Below, piece after piece: positions 45,501 through 56,349 of a DNA stretch of 64,000 nt. The stretch covers positions 102,545,615-102,609,614 of the forward strand of contig OY986435.1 in NCBI GenBank assembly GCA_963920525.1, read 5' to 3'. The number at the start of each line of letters is the position of its first letter. The first letter of the stretch is position 1. This DNA is from Dichetophora obliterata. Taxonomy: Eukaryota > Arthropoda > Insecta > Diptera > Sciomyzidae. Both the position numbers and the translations under genes were made by a program. Below the pieces are notes generated by a model. That model was given only the letters and a program-made list of their open reading frames with translations, did no database searches and was not told the origin of the DNA.

Positions 45501-45754
45501 GGGGAATTCACAGTTCAGTGGACTTGCCAGTGCAGTTGAGGACTTGTGCACGTTACAGAAACAAAATACAATTTAGTCAAAAATCTGCTCAAGTGCTTTC
45601 CTACTGCAGCCTCAAACTTGAGGACTTGAGCAGTTGTGCACTTGTGCACATTGAAAATTTTGGCAGCTTTAAAAAGTGATAGTGGTGACGCAGATAGACA
45701 AAACTGCGCAAGTCCTCAACTACACAGGCAAGTGCACTGAATCGTGAATACACC
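45501..45754. mobile_element. MITE with ~45-bp TIRs
   Basis: Left arm 'gaattcacagttcagtggac' + 'ttgcc' and right-arm complement 'gtattcacgattcagtgcac' + 'ttgcc' continue into a shared 'agttgaggacttg'. About 254 bp in total. Exact ends are uncertain; TA lies near both. No coding sequence. Confidence 0.75.
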
Positions 45755-46272
45755 TTATCGAGCCATATCCGCACAAAAAGCTTAAGCGCCATTTAGAAAA
45801 TTTTACAGAAGACAGAAGACAGAAGCCCAAATGAATAAAAAAGCAACAACTTTTCACCTATCCTTTGGCCAGTCGTTTTTTATTTGCGTTTAAAGTATAG
45901 TTATTGAAGTAGCTGCGATAATAGTATTTTCAAATCGCTCAACCACAGTGAATTGCTAAAAAAGTTTTTTAATTAATTTTCAAAGTATTAACAAAACTTT
46001 GTTATGGATGTTTAAAATCAAGGTATATTCTTTACTTTAAAATGAAAATAGTTTCTGTGTTGTAAAAAATGTATCAATAATACGTGTGAATAAAAAAATA
46101 TTTTTTCGACAATTTTTTTTGTTGTTGTTCGTTGTTCACTTAAACTTTTAGTAATGCGGCCGACTTCGTCTGATATTGGCAAATCTATACGTTTAAAGAT
46201 ATGCATTTTAGGTTTTCAGAAAAAAACAAATTAACTGCCTCTCGGCTTCCACTACATCGTCAAGTAGAGTAA
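45755..46272. other. Spacer, nothing recognised
   Basis: AT-rich; no supported frame. Confidence 0.4.
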
Positions 46273-46808
46273 CAGCCCTATTCTGACAGCTTAACTAAGC
46301 TCACCACATTAACAAAATAGTTAATATTAACAATTTGTTAAGGTTTCGTATTCTGCTGCAAATTAAAAGCTCTTTTCCTTACAATTTTGTTAATAACAGA
46401 AAGAGTCTTTACAACGAATGAAATGTATGTGCTTAGATAGAAAATTGTTGTGAAAATAATAAAAAAATACAAATTATAATATAATATTGAGTTTAAATAC
46501 ATTAAACTGAAAAATGGAAGAATTTTTTACTTATTTTAAGTGTTGATAATGAAATCTTTTAGTAGCCGTGGCAAATTTTTCAAGCACTTGCAAAGTCACA
46601 AGCTGCACTCGAAGCATCTGTTTATATAGCGCATCTCTTCTTTCAATAGGCATATCGATTTTCACCATGCATGGTAAACTTTAAAAACTTTTTAAGCTTT
46701 TATGTTGTTAATGATTTTTAAGAATACCAACATTTACATAACATAACAATCAGCTTAACAAGAGCTCCTTAACTATTTCTTGTTAAGCTAACAACCAGAA
46801 TAGGGCTG
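46273..46808. mobile_element. PIF/Harbinger-like MITE with TAA duplication
   Basis: 536 bp. TIR core CAGCCCTATTCTG at both ends, with 'gttaagct' type subterminal matches. TAA flanks it (46270-46272 and 46809-46811); a 3-bp TWA duplication is typical of PIF/Harbinger. No transposase. Confidence 0.8.
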
Positions 46809-46811
46809 TAA

Positions 46812-47465
46812 ATCTCAGCTAAAAAGAGCATTATGTGTGTTGTGAAATGTACCTGCCAATCGTGTTTTGTTGAGAGGGTTCTTTGTCTAAAAAAAAAAAA
46901 CATGTTTTGTTTTTATTTGTTCTTGTCCTTATTGTATTTAGATATCAAAGTTCAAAAATATGTTTTTAATTGTGTACTGAAATATCGCACTCATTAAAAT
47001 TACAGGCTCTTTGTTAATATGCAGTTTTTCAAGAAACTTTGTTTTAGAACATTGGTTTTCTGCAGCTGGCTCAATACCTAAAAAATTTCAGGAAAGTTGT
47101 CGATAAGATGACTGAATATTTTAGCTCAAATTCTAAATGTGATTTCGAAAACTTTGATAAAAAGATTGAAAAACCTATGCGTAATTGTTCACACTTATTG
47201 GAAAGCGTGCATTGAATAAGTGGTACTTTTATGTGAGGATAAGGAAGCAAAGAATGATAAGAAACGAGGAAAACAACAAAAAAATTTTTCTGAGTCAGTC
47301 TCTAAAAATAAAATAACTTGTCAACGCAATACCTGTAAATTTTTGTTATAATTATTTATTTATTTCAATCTCAAGATTTGCAGATTTTAAAATAGCCTAC
47401 AACCCATAAAAACTTTATTCCAAATTTCATTAAGTTCTGTTGGAACGTGAAAGACGTACAAAAAA
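46812..47465. other. Spacer, nothing recognised
   Basis: AT-rich. Ends with an 'aaaaacaaacaaacagacaa' stretch, part of which was duplicated by the SINE insertion that follows. Confidence 0.4.
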
Positions 47466-47481
47466 ACAAACAAACAGACAA

Positions 47482-47813
47482 ATATATAAACTGGCCATTT
47501 CAGCCCTTGGAAATGACTTTGACCTAGCTTCTATTGATCAATTGTGTTGTGCGTGTTATTAAATGTTTGGTCACAAATGACCGAGAACTGGACCTACGTG
47601 TTTTATGCCGACTTCGAACGGCTTATGTTCTCAAGAAGCTTTACATGGCAATTTTTACTCTCTGAGGTTTGCCATTGTCTGCAGAGAGGTGACGACCGAA
47701 CAGAAAAAGTAATTGAATTGAAAAAACTTTCTGCCTGAGCTGGAATTGAACCCGGGCTACCGCGGTTCTTTAGCTTAGGGGCCACGCACTCTACCCACTA
47801 GGCTATAGTCGCC
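47482..47813 (-). mobile_element. Family 2 SINE, longest copy, with 16-bp target duplication
   Basis: The 16-bp repeat ACAAACAAACAGACAA occurs at 47466-47481 and 47814-47829. Between them lie the SINE head and body (47813-47667, minus strand) plus 185 bp more, ending 'ccagtttatatat' on the minus strand. If the whole interval is one insertion, the family is about 332 bp and the other two copies are 3' truncated. Confidence 0.75.
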
Positions 47814-47829
47814 ACAAACAAACAGACAA

Positions 47830-48269
47830 CTTTTATTTGTTTTAATTTAAGTAAAGATTAGCATCATTTTGTATGTGTTTTCATAAAAGCTAGACTCGTT
47901 TTTTGGAAATAGCATACGATTATGCTGTCAAACATTATAAGATTAGAAACTATAATCTATTCTAATCTAGTGTGTTTAGGAAATGCCTAGGACACTCTGA
48001 AGTAGGCATTTGGGTTCAGATCGTAGAGAAATTTTGTATGTTTGTAGTTTATCCTATTATCAACTGATTTAGCCCTATTTTTAAACGATTTTTATGGTTT
48101 TAAAAAATATGCCATTTTCAAGGACATTCTGGAATGAGAAGATGACGTTATATCAGAAAAATTTCATATAATCAAAATTTGGGTTAGTACCTATAACTTC
48201 ATATTAAAATCTTTGCAATATAGTTTGTTTTTTTTTTTTGTACTTTATGTCATTTTTGAGGGTATCTTA
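47830..48269. other. Spacer, nothing recognised
   Basis: AT-rich; contains a poly(T) run near 48230. Confidence 0.4.
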
Positions 48270-50041
48270 CGGCCGATTAGACATATTTTTAGTTCCCTCA
48301 CGAGTACTAACTCATTTCTTCACAGAGATCTAAGACAGAAAAACTTCAATTTGAAACTCGGTTCTAGCTGGTACTGAGTTTTAGCTGGAACCCCGAAGCC
48401 GGAAGTCTAGCAATCTTAAAACTCGGTCTTACGCTCTTTTAATTTTTTCAAATCAAAAAAAAAGAACTTTGTTTTGACAATTTGAGTGTCAAGTTTTTGA
48501 TTTTAATAGTAAAATATATTTTAAACAAATTTTTTGCTTTTATAATTTATTTTTTTAGCCACGTTCTGCGTAAGTTGTGAAAATATTCAAAATTGACATT
48601 ACAAAAACAAAAATTATCTCCACAATATCAAAAAACGCAAGTTTGTTGCCGATGGCTTGTTAAAGGCTGAATTGAACGAGTTCCTCACTGGCAAACTTAC
48701 TGAGGAGGGTTACTCCGAAGTTGAATTGCGTGTCACACCATTGCGCACTGAAATCATTATCATAGCAACCCAGCAGGTTTTGGCAGAGAAGGGACGTTTC
48801 ATTCGAGAGTTAACTGTAATGGTACAGAAGCGTTTCAATTTTGAACCTGACTTGAATGCCTAGAAAGTCGCAACCCGTACTCTTTGCAACATTGCTCGAG
48901 TCGCTGCGCTACAAACTTACCGATGGATTGGCTATGCATCGAGCTTGCTATGGTGTACTCCGTTTTATTATGGAGTCTGGAGGAAAGGGTTGTAAGGTCG
49001 TAGTCTCTGACAAGTTGCGTGGTCAACGTGCAATATCTTTAAAGTTTGTCGATGGTCTGATGATGGTCCCAAGAAACCATTGCCCGATAATGTTTCTGTT
49101 GTTGAGCAAAAGGAAGAGAAAATCTATGAGACTCCAGAGATGGAATGCAAAATTCAACCACCAAGCAAAACCTTTCGATGATCTTGCTGCGGCACCAAAG
49201 TGTTGTAAAATTTTTTTATTTTAAAACAAAAAGCTAAAATAAAGTTAATATTTTAGATAATTTTTTAATTTGTGATTTTTTACATATAACTACAGCGATT
49301 TAATAATAAAGCAATCGGTCATAAAAAATAATTTAAGCAAATTTTTTGCATTTAAAATGTTTCTATTTAAACACCTAGGTCCAATGTGCATGGTCAATTT
49401 GTCTTAACCCTACCCGGCGATTTAAAACCCTTCTAGTCGGCCTTTTTACTTAAAAATCTTTGGAAGAGTATTGCCCACTCGTGCCATCTCGATTACTTCA
49501 AGCAAATTGCGTGTCTGCTCCACCAATCAACAGTAGACATACTTATCCACTTCACTTGGCAGGCAGTGACAACAAAAATGTCACCATGTCTTAAGCAACT
49601 TTAATTATGGTTTTGTCCAGTTGATGACAACTAACCACGAAGCACGGTCCATATGTAGTTTTGACAAAAACAATAAATATATCACATATAAACTTCAATA
49701 TTATAGATTAAAACTTTCTCCTTAGTAAGCTGCTTCAGAACCTTGCCGATAATTTATCTAAATTATTACAAACTCATGTGTTTCCATGAGTGTTCAACGA
49801 AACGAAATGCTTCCTACATTCTATGGAATGTTTCTTGCTTAAATCTGGGAATGTTTCTATTTCTTAGAGGGTTGGTCTTGATCCGAGTATTAGTACCCAG
49901 CACTCTCTTTTGAAAATGATCCGAGTACCAAATAAGTGAAGAAATGACCGAGTACTTACTTTTTTTGAATCGAGAATTTATGTGAAACTGAGTTCTAAGC
50001 AGAACTCGGAAAAGCCCGATACTTGGTGAAGAAATCGGCCG
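48270..50041. mobile_element. Possible TIR element (TTA duplication) enclosing an RpS3 pseudogene
   Basis: Ends CGGCCGATT and complement, flanked by TTA (48267-48269 and 50042-50044). Further inside, inverted similarities occur in order: 'agtactaactcatttcttcac' type (left, about 48304) against 'aagtactcggtcatttcttc' (right complement, about 49950), and gagttcta/ggtactgag type segments. TIRs are short and diverged, so the assignment is tentative. The interior holds the RpS3 pseudogene and no transposase. Confidence 0.5.
48624..49226 (+). pseudogene. RpS3: Processed pseudogene of ribosomal protein S3
   Basis: Reads through most of the small-subunit protein S3 without introns: '[20 protein letters not shown]', '[15 protein letters not shown]', '[16 protein letters not shown]' (KH domain region), a TAG at 48861-48863, then a frameshift near 48899 into '[20 protein letters not shown]', '[20 protein letters not shown]' and 'KFVDGLM'. 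About 40 codons are missing before '[14 protein letters not shown]', and the C-terminal '[11 protein letters not shown]' ends near 49195. The ATG and first codons are lost. An AATAAA follows at 49238. Intron loss with a 3' UTR suggests retroposition. It cannot make functional S3. Confidence 0.9.
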
Positions 50042-50320
50042 TTAGAGCTGGAAGAAGTGATCAGAACAGGACGAAATTTTGTGTAGCTCATTTTACTATT
50101 TGTACTATCCGAACTACTCCTTAAGATATTTCATGCAATTATTTTTTAAAAAATTTCCTAATTTTAAGGACAAACCGGAGCAGGAAGATATAATCAGATC
50201 GAAATTAAATGTTGTAGTTAACATGCTTGTTACAATACCTGTCGAATGTGCCCTGAGCCAAATCAATGCTATGCACTTTTGAAAATCGCTCCGGCCTAGC
50301 ATCCAAATAAGTAAATATTA

Positions 50321-50756
50321 GGGCTATTCCCAGTTACGGGCAAATAGCTTTGCAAATATATGCCATACTTAATATTTGCCATCAACTGTGAGCACACTTT
50401 TTAGAACACTGTTGCAAACAAAACAGCTGTTTTGGAAAAAAGAAAACAACACGAACAGTATTTGTGGTGTTTTTCATTATTATTTATCAAAGTGTATTAT
50501 TTATCAAAGTGAGTTCAATATCAGAGTCTGTTAATTTTGTTTTATTAGTGGCGTTTGGTTAAAATGTGACAGCTGATTGATTGGCAAATAAGTTTTGCCC
50601 ATGCTCGACTGTATGCAATGCGATTTTAGTGTTGCAAATTTGACACAGTCGGGCCAATGCAAATCTGTACATTTTGTTGTTGTGTTGAAAATATTTGCCA
50701 TCATATTTTGCAAATGCCACGATGCCACGCTATTTGCCCGCAATCGGGAATAGCCC
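50321..50756. mobile_element. MITE with GGGCTATTCCC termini
   Basis: 436 bp. Left GGGCTATTCCCAGTTACGGG + 'caaatag'; right complement GGGCTATTCCCGATTGCGGG + 'caaatag'. TA on both sides (50319-50320, 50757-50758). No coding sequence. Confidence 0.85.
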
Positions 50757-50758
50757 TA

Positions 50759-52226
50759 TTGTGTTACTTATTGTTTAAATTTAATAAATACTAAATTATT
50801 TGAATTCTAAGTATTATTTTTTTTTGGTATTCTGGTATTCTGGTAATTTTATAAAATAAACTAATTGCAATTGTCAAGCCAAAGATTTCAAAATGTGACT
50901 TTTAAAGTGTAACCTCTAAGCCTTATAGAAGTTACTAAATTTACTTCTTAATAGGTTTAGTTAAAGATCTTATATCCATGAAAAACACCACCTCAAAGCC
51001 TTATCTACTATACTTCCCAAGTTCAAGATTTTTGACCGCTCCTCCAAAGCGGCTGAACCAATGTGGCACGCCATCTAACGTATTGTAACGTTAATACGGG
51101 AAAATAAGAATATTTTTTTTTTGTTCAAAAATATGCAGCATAAAAACAGTGGAATATTTTTTGTATTCCTATATTTTGTCCAAATTAACAAAAATTTCAA
51201 TTAAAAATAACTGCGAATTAAAAATAATTGGTTATCGACATTTTAAATATTTTTTCTTGAATTTAATTGCAAGCTTTAGATCAAGTAAATTTTTTTTTTT
51301 AAGAAGGCAACAACAACAACAACAACAATTCTCTATAGAGTCAATTTCACAGCTGACTATACAGCCTGTTTCGGAAATTGCTACATTTCCTTTTCAGTAG
51401 TCTTGAGTGATTAGGCTGTGATCAAACCACTGTTAAAGTATTATATGATTCTACACTTGTTCGAACAAATTCGTAAGAATTATTGTGTCTCATCGGCCAT
51501 TTATTTTTTTCTCTGAAAGCAACTTGTAAAACGTAAAAAAAATCGTACTAAAAATTTCCGAGCAATTGCTATAACAATATACAACTTTTGGAATTGCCAA
51601 TTGTCCAAGAAAATTGTTTTAAATCAATTGATTAGTGAGAAAAATATTTTCGGATTTATTGATTTTCTTAAATATGTATTTTTGGAAGTTAATATAGTAA
51701 ATTTAAATTTTGAAAGCAACAATGTTGATGTTTCTAAATAATAAAGTCACTAAGGTTTTCTCAATTTTTGTTTAATTTGATGATTCCTCCTGATATACTT
51801 AATTTTGATATTTTACATTAAAATATCGAAGTAAAGTTCTCAAAGCCATTATATATTAAAGCCTAAATGCATTAAGGATAAGAAACTAAAAAAGTTTTAG
51901 CGAACTTGCATATAAATGAATCTGATAATGTTAGAAACTTTTGTTTTAAGCTTGCTTCTTCAAGTAAATTCTAGAATGTCACAAAATATAATTTTTTAAA
52001 ACATTCTAAAAAATTAGATGTTTTTTAGTTAAAATTTTCAGAAAGAATAGTTTTTATAGAAGCAAAGCAATTTTTTTTAACATCAAATTATTATCCACCA
52101 TGTATTAAAGAAGTCGACAAATGTGATTTAACAATTTCAAGACTTAACACTTATTGATTGAAAAATAGAGGAAAACACAAGAAAAACAGGAGTCCCTAAA
52201 TTTTTTATTTTATACAAAGTTTACAT
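50759..52226. other. AT-rich intergenic DNA
   Basis: No supported gene. A (CAA)n run at about 51307-51328 is simple sequence. Confidence 0.4.
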
Positions 52227-52229
52227 TAA

Positions 52230-53415
52230 GGTGGATCGTTTTGTTCAGGGGTAAAAAAACGCTTTTTTCGACACTCATATTCTGGGTGCTGGATTCAAGT
52301 AGATCTTAATTTCAAAAGGATATCGAAATCGGTGTAACCGTCATCCAGCGGTTTTGATTTAAGAAAATCACTTTTTCGCCAAAAATCACTGGTTTTTTCG
52401 TCGTAAGTTTTTATCAATCTAAAATAACTACCTAAAAATTGGGTGAAAATGAAAAGTATTTGAGGCCCCAAAGTTGTAAATAGGAAAATTGTAAAATTCG
52501 AGAAATTTTTTAGAAAAAATTTTGGGTATTTTTCACAAAAATCTCTATAACTTTGCCATTTTTCAGTCAATTTGGGGAAATTAAGTATTATTAAAAAAGA
52601 CTTGCTGTAATCTATTGATGTATAAAACAAAAATCAAAATAGTGGAATTTTTTTTAATTTTTATTGAAAATTATTTTTGAAAGGGTATTTTTCGCAAAAG
52701 TCGCTAAAAATCCACTAATTTTCAGTAAATTTTAGAAAATTAAAGACTTGATGTAATCCATTAATATATAAAAAAATTCGAAATAGTGGAATTTATTTTT
52801 CTTAATTAATTTTCATTGAAAAGTCATTGAACTGAAATCTTTTCGTGATTCAATCACATTGTAGCGTTCTCGTAAGCCCAATGTACACATAATGTGACCG
52901 AGACGTTGCTCTTCTGTAACAGTTCCACACGAATGGCTTACAAAGTGCACCAGCCTTTTGGTATTTTGCGAATGGCAAGGAAACTCTGAAATATATGACA
53001 AACCCGTTAAAATAATGTCTTTTCAATTTTTTCAAAAATACTTTTCAATAAAAATTAAAAAAAAAATCCACTTTTTTAACAATACTTAATTTTCCCAAAT
53101 TTACTGAAAAATGGCAAACATATAGCGATTTTTGTGAAAAATACCCAAATTTTTTACCGAATTCTAAACACTGTTGCACTAATGTATTTCTCAAATCTAA
53201 CAATCTTCCTATTTACAACTTTGGGGTCCTAGATACCTTTCATTTGCATCCAAATTTAAGGTAGTTATTTTAGATTGATAAAAACTTACTGCGAAAAAAT
53301 CGGTGATTTTTTGCGAAAAAGTGATTTTTTTAAATCAAACCCGCTGGGTGATGATTCCACCGATTTCGATATATGAGAATATGAGTGTCGAAGAATGTGT
53401 ATTTTTTTATCCACC
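52230..53415. mobile_element. Long-TIR element with TAA duplication
   Basis: 1186 bp. Arms of about 380 bp (52230-52610 and about 53035-53415) share in inverted order 'GGTGGAT', 'ttcgacactcatat', 'tttaaatcaaa' region, 'agattgataaaaactta', 'cctatttacaactttgggg' and 'tgaaaaatggcaaa'. TAA flanks it (52227-52229 and 53416-53418). The left arm's inner part is tandemly duplicated (about 52540-52640 and 52690-52800). The ~200-bp centre (52810-53010) has higher GC and a short minus-strand frame of no known family. No transposase. Confidence 0.8.
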
Positions 53416-53439
53416 TAAGTATACATGTAGCACCTACAT

Positions 53440-53859
53440 ATTACATTTTAAAATTTAAGTTTTTTTTATGAGAAAAAGTAACTGTTTCTCCGCTAAAATA
53501 AAAGATACAAAATTTGTTGATATTTCGTTATATAATCTCAAAATTTTTGCTTCGCTATCGCACATGACACGATAGTGTCAGGCTGATATTTTTTCTAAAA
53601 TACAAAATAATATTTTTTATTTTATGGTGAGTAGTTAAAATTATAAATCAATAAAACTTAACACGTGTCAAAAACGTAAAACACCCTGTATATTGAAAAT
53701 GTTATAATATAGGAGGAAACTGAGTACAGATTTGAAACCAGCGTTAAAGGTACATATAGGAATGATAATGGGTTTACCGGATATGAAATTTGTAGACTAG
53801 TATTATTTATCCAAACATGTCTGAATATTAGAGTACTGCTATTATTTTGTTCTCAACTG
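53440..53859. mobile_element. Partial copy of the Tc1-type MITE
   Basis: Matches the right half of 9700-10548: 'acaaaatttgttgatatttc', 'cgacacgatagtg' type, 'ttttatggtgagtagtt', 'ggaggaaactgagtacagat', 'aatgggtttaccgga' and 'atttatccaaacatgtctga', ending at 'caactg' (53859), followed by TA. The left half is missing. Confidence 0.8.
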
Positions 53860-54849
53860 TACATAGTGGAATATTTAAGAATATTTTTTTTACAAAAAAA
53901 TTATATTTCTTAAAAATTCTTCTGCTCGCACTGATTCTGCATAGCAAAGAAACTCACTCACATTCTGATAAGCAAGCGTCCGGTGAAGCCTAATGAAAAA
54001 TGTAACTGTCTCTGCATCACAGTGAGTTTTTCCTATACAAAAATTGGACAATAATAAAAGGAGAATAGAGGATGATAATGCAATTTTGTATGCTTATTTA
54101 ATTTAAGCCAAATAAGAGAAATTTCAAAAATGGTCAAAATCGGTTAGACCCTAGGGGTACCTCCCTTGGACCTACATATATTAATTTTTTATTTGATTTT
54201 GTATCTGAGGTATGTAACTTAGTAAAATAATTATATGTGCAACACTTCAAATGCAATTCTAAGCAATTCTAATAACTTCATTTGTTTTTATATTATTTTC
54301 TTATTGAAATAGTATTAGAGACTTATATGTAAAACAACCAAGCAAACCAAAGATTCCGAATTTGTCTGAATTCCGATTAGTTCGTAACTATTTCGAGAAT
54401 TCTTAACAAATTCGCAACAGTAATTTCGGAACATTTCCCAATATTTCGAAAGAGTTCCGAAATCAAATTTCATTTGTGAGGTGTTTTAAGTATTTCGAGT
54501 TGAAAAAAATTGGTAGGCCATGAGCCTAGCGGCATTTTTAGTAATTTTCTATTTGTAAAATAATTTAGTTTTAAACAACTTTTTCTTTAAAATAGATGGT
54601 TCCAGTTTTAATTTTTACAGATGCAAATACAAACGACATATCAAATTCACATTTATATATGTTCCATAATAGTAGTTGCAAAGGATCTGTAATTTTTGGC
54701 ATGTCATTTGTACGAAACATATATTCTGGGGCATCTTAAGCGGATTATTAACTAAATTTTGATTCGAAATTGTTATTTAATTTTGTGTTACATACGGTAC
54801 AAAAATTATGCTTCATTTCGTTACGAATTCTGTGCTACAATTCGTTAAG
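53860..54849. other. Intergenic DNA with one dispersed repeat fragment
   Basis: A segment at about 54130-54210 ('aaaatcggttagaccctagg', 'tattaattttttatttgatt') recurs at about 56785-56960. Nothing coding was seen. Confidence 0.5.
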
Positions 54850-55015
54850 AAATTGTTATGAATTTGTTACGAATTCGTTACGAAAACGATAATTCAATTG
54901 CTTACGAATTTGTTACCAAATTGATACGTCAATTCTTTACGAATTTGTTACGAATTCGTTACGAATACGATACTTCAATTCTTTACGAATTTGTTACGAA
55001 TTCGTTACTAAAATT
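54850..55015. repeat. Tandem 'ttacgaatttgttacgaattc' repeat
   Basis: Three units of about 60 bp with 'acgaatttgttacgaattcg' and 'acgatacttcaattcttt'. The open frame through it (54858-55079) follows from the repeat. Confidence 0.85.
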
Positions 55016-55159
55016 ATTAAAAAAACAGTTTATTAAAAAACTTGTTAAAAAAATTATAATGTATTTAAAAAGTTCATAGAAAATATTTATATGTGCAAAA
55101 CCTATTTAATTGATTTTATGGAATAAAAAAGCAATATATATAGATTTTAAAAAAATATG

Positions 55160-56349
55160 TCTTCCTTTCTTATATATGACTTGGTTAAGCGTGAAAGGCA
55201 TGAAAGTACATCAACGATCTGAGGATGGAGCCATCGATTTTCTGCCATTCATCTTGAAAAACTGTTTTCAGATGCTTCATAGACTCGAACTGGCACCCTT
55301 TTTTATAAACTTGGGCCGAAAGAATGACTCCGAGGTTTTCGATAGGATTCAAGTGATGGCTAACAGCAGGTCACTACAGTACGGGTTTATTTCAGATTTA
55401 TTGAAAGTCATTTTTGGATCGGGAAGAATTTGCTGGTGCGTTGTCTTGCTTGAAAGCCCAGTTATCCTGGTATTTATAGCATGTGAACTCAATAAACACA
55501 TCATCTAAAAACTCAATATACATTTGAGCATTCAATTTGCACGAAATAAAATACAGGGGAGACTTTCAAAGTATCTGAAACCGGTTAAAATCATCAATAA
55601 TCCCCGCCCATGGTCACGCGCATATATTGGCGTCGGAAGCGGGGGGCAAGGGGGGCAGTTGCCCCCGCACTTTTTTAGCAAGATAAACAATTTAAAAGGA
55701 AAAGTTATTCAAAATATCAGTTTTTTTACAACGATAATATTTTTGTATTATATATTTTCCTCTTCTTTCTCTCTTCTTCATGTTTCATGTGAAGAAATTT
55801 TGGTGAACTTTTTTTGCACCACCATTTGTACTGCCCCCCCAGATGAAATTCGCTTCCGACGCGCTTGCGCGCATACCTAAGCTCGGGCCCGTCAAGGTTG
55901 AACCTTTTCTCATCATTTAATATGACATTTCCAAATTCTTTCTCACAAAATTTGTATTTTTCGGCATATGCTAGACTGACCACAATGTGCCATGGTAGAA
56001 GTCTGGGTTAAGAGAAGGGTGATTCATAACTGCCGTTGGAATTTTCATTCAAAATTTGCTGGATTCTGCTTCTGGTAACCCTTAGATCCAATTGCGCAGC
56101 AATTTCACCACAACTCATCCCTCTCTCCACAGCAAGACGTCGAATTCGTCTTTTGTGCCGTTGGCCAATCACGGATTTTCTTTCACTACGCTTGATTATA
56201 GCATAGTTGCCAGAGTCTTTTAAAAAAGCTGTTATGGTGTTTCGGTGACGATTTATCCTAGCAGCTATAGCACCTACTTTTATACCGGCTACATTTAAGC
56301 CTTTTATATATCAACGATCTTTTTCAGATAAAGTGGTTCCACATGGCAT
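55160..56349 (-). pseudogene. Tc3-like transposase, split by hAT MITE
   Basis: Minus strand from ATG 56349-56347. Codon 13 is TGA. HTH region: 'NVAGIKVGAIAARINRHRNT' and 'RRIRRLAVERGMSCGEIAAQ'. D1: 'NVILNDEKRFNLDGP' at about 55935-55885. After the MITE (55867-55625), further shifts precede 'NWAFKQDNAPANSSRSKND' (D2, about 55445) and 'LNPIENLGVILSAQVYKKG' (Glu, about 55345). 'DEKxFNLDGP' is characteristic of Tc3-type transposases. Inverted ends were not located. Confidence 0.8.
55625..55867. mobile_element. hAT-type MITE, copy 2
   Basis: 243 bp, about 95% identical by eye to 21292-21552, with the same 17-bp imperfect TIRs (core GCGTCGGAAGCG). The 8-bp repeat CGCGCATA flanks it (55617-55624 and 55868-55875). 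Inserted in the Tc3-like transposase just after D1. Confidence 0.9.

Noticed and set aside
54858..55079. 73-aa ORF
   Set aside because: Produced by the 60-bp tttgttacgaattc tandem repeat.
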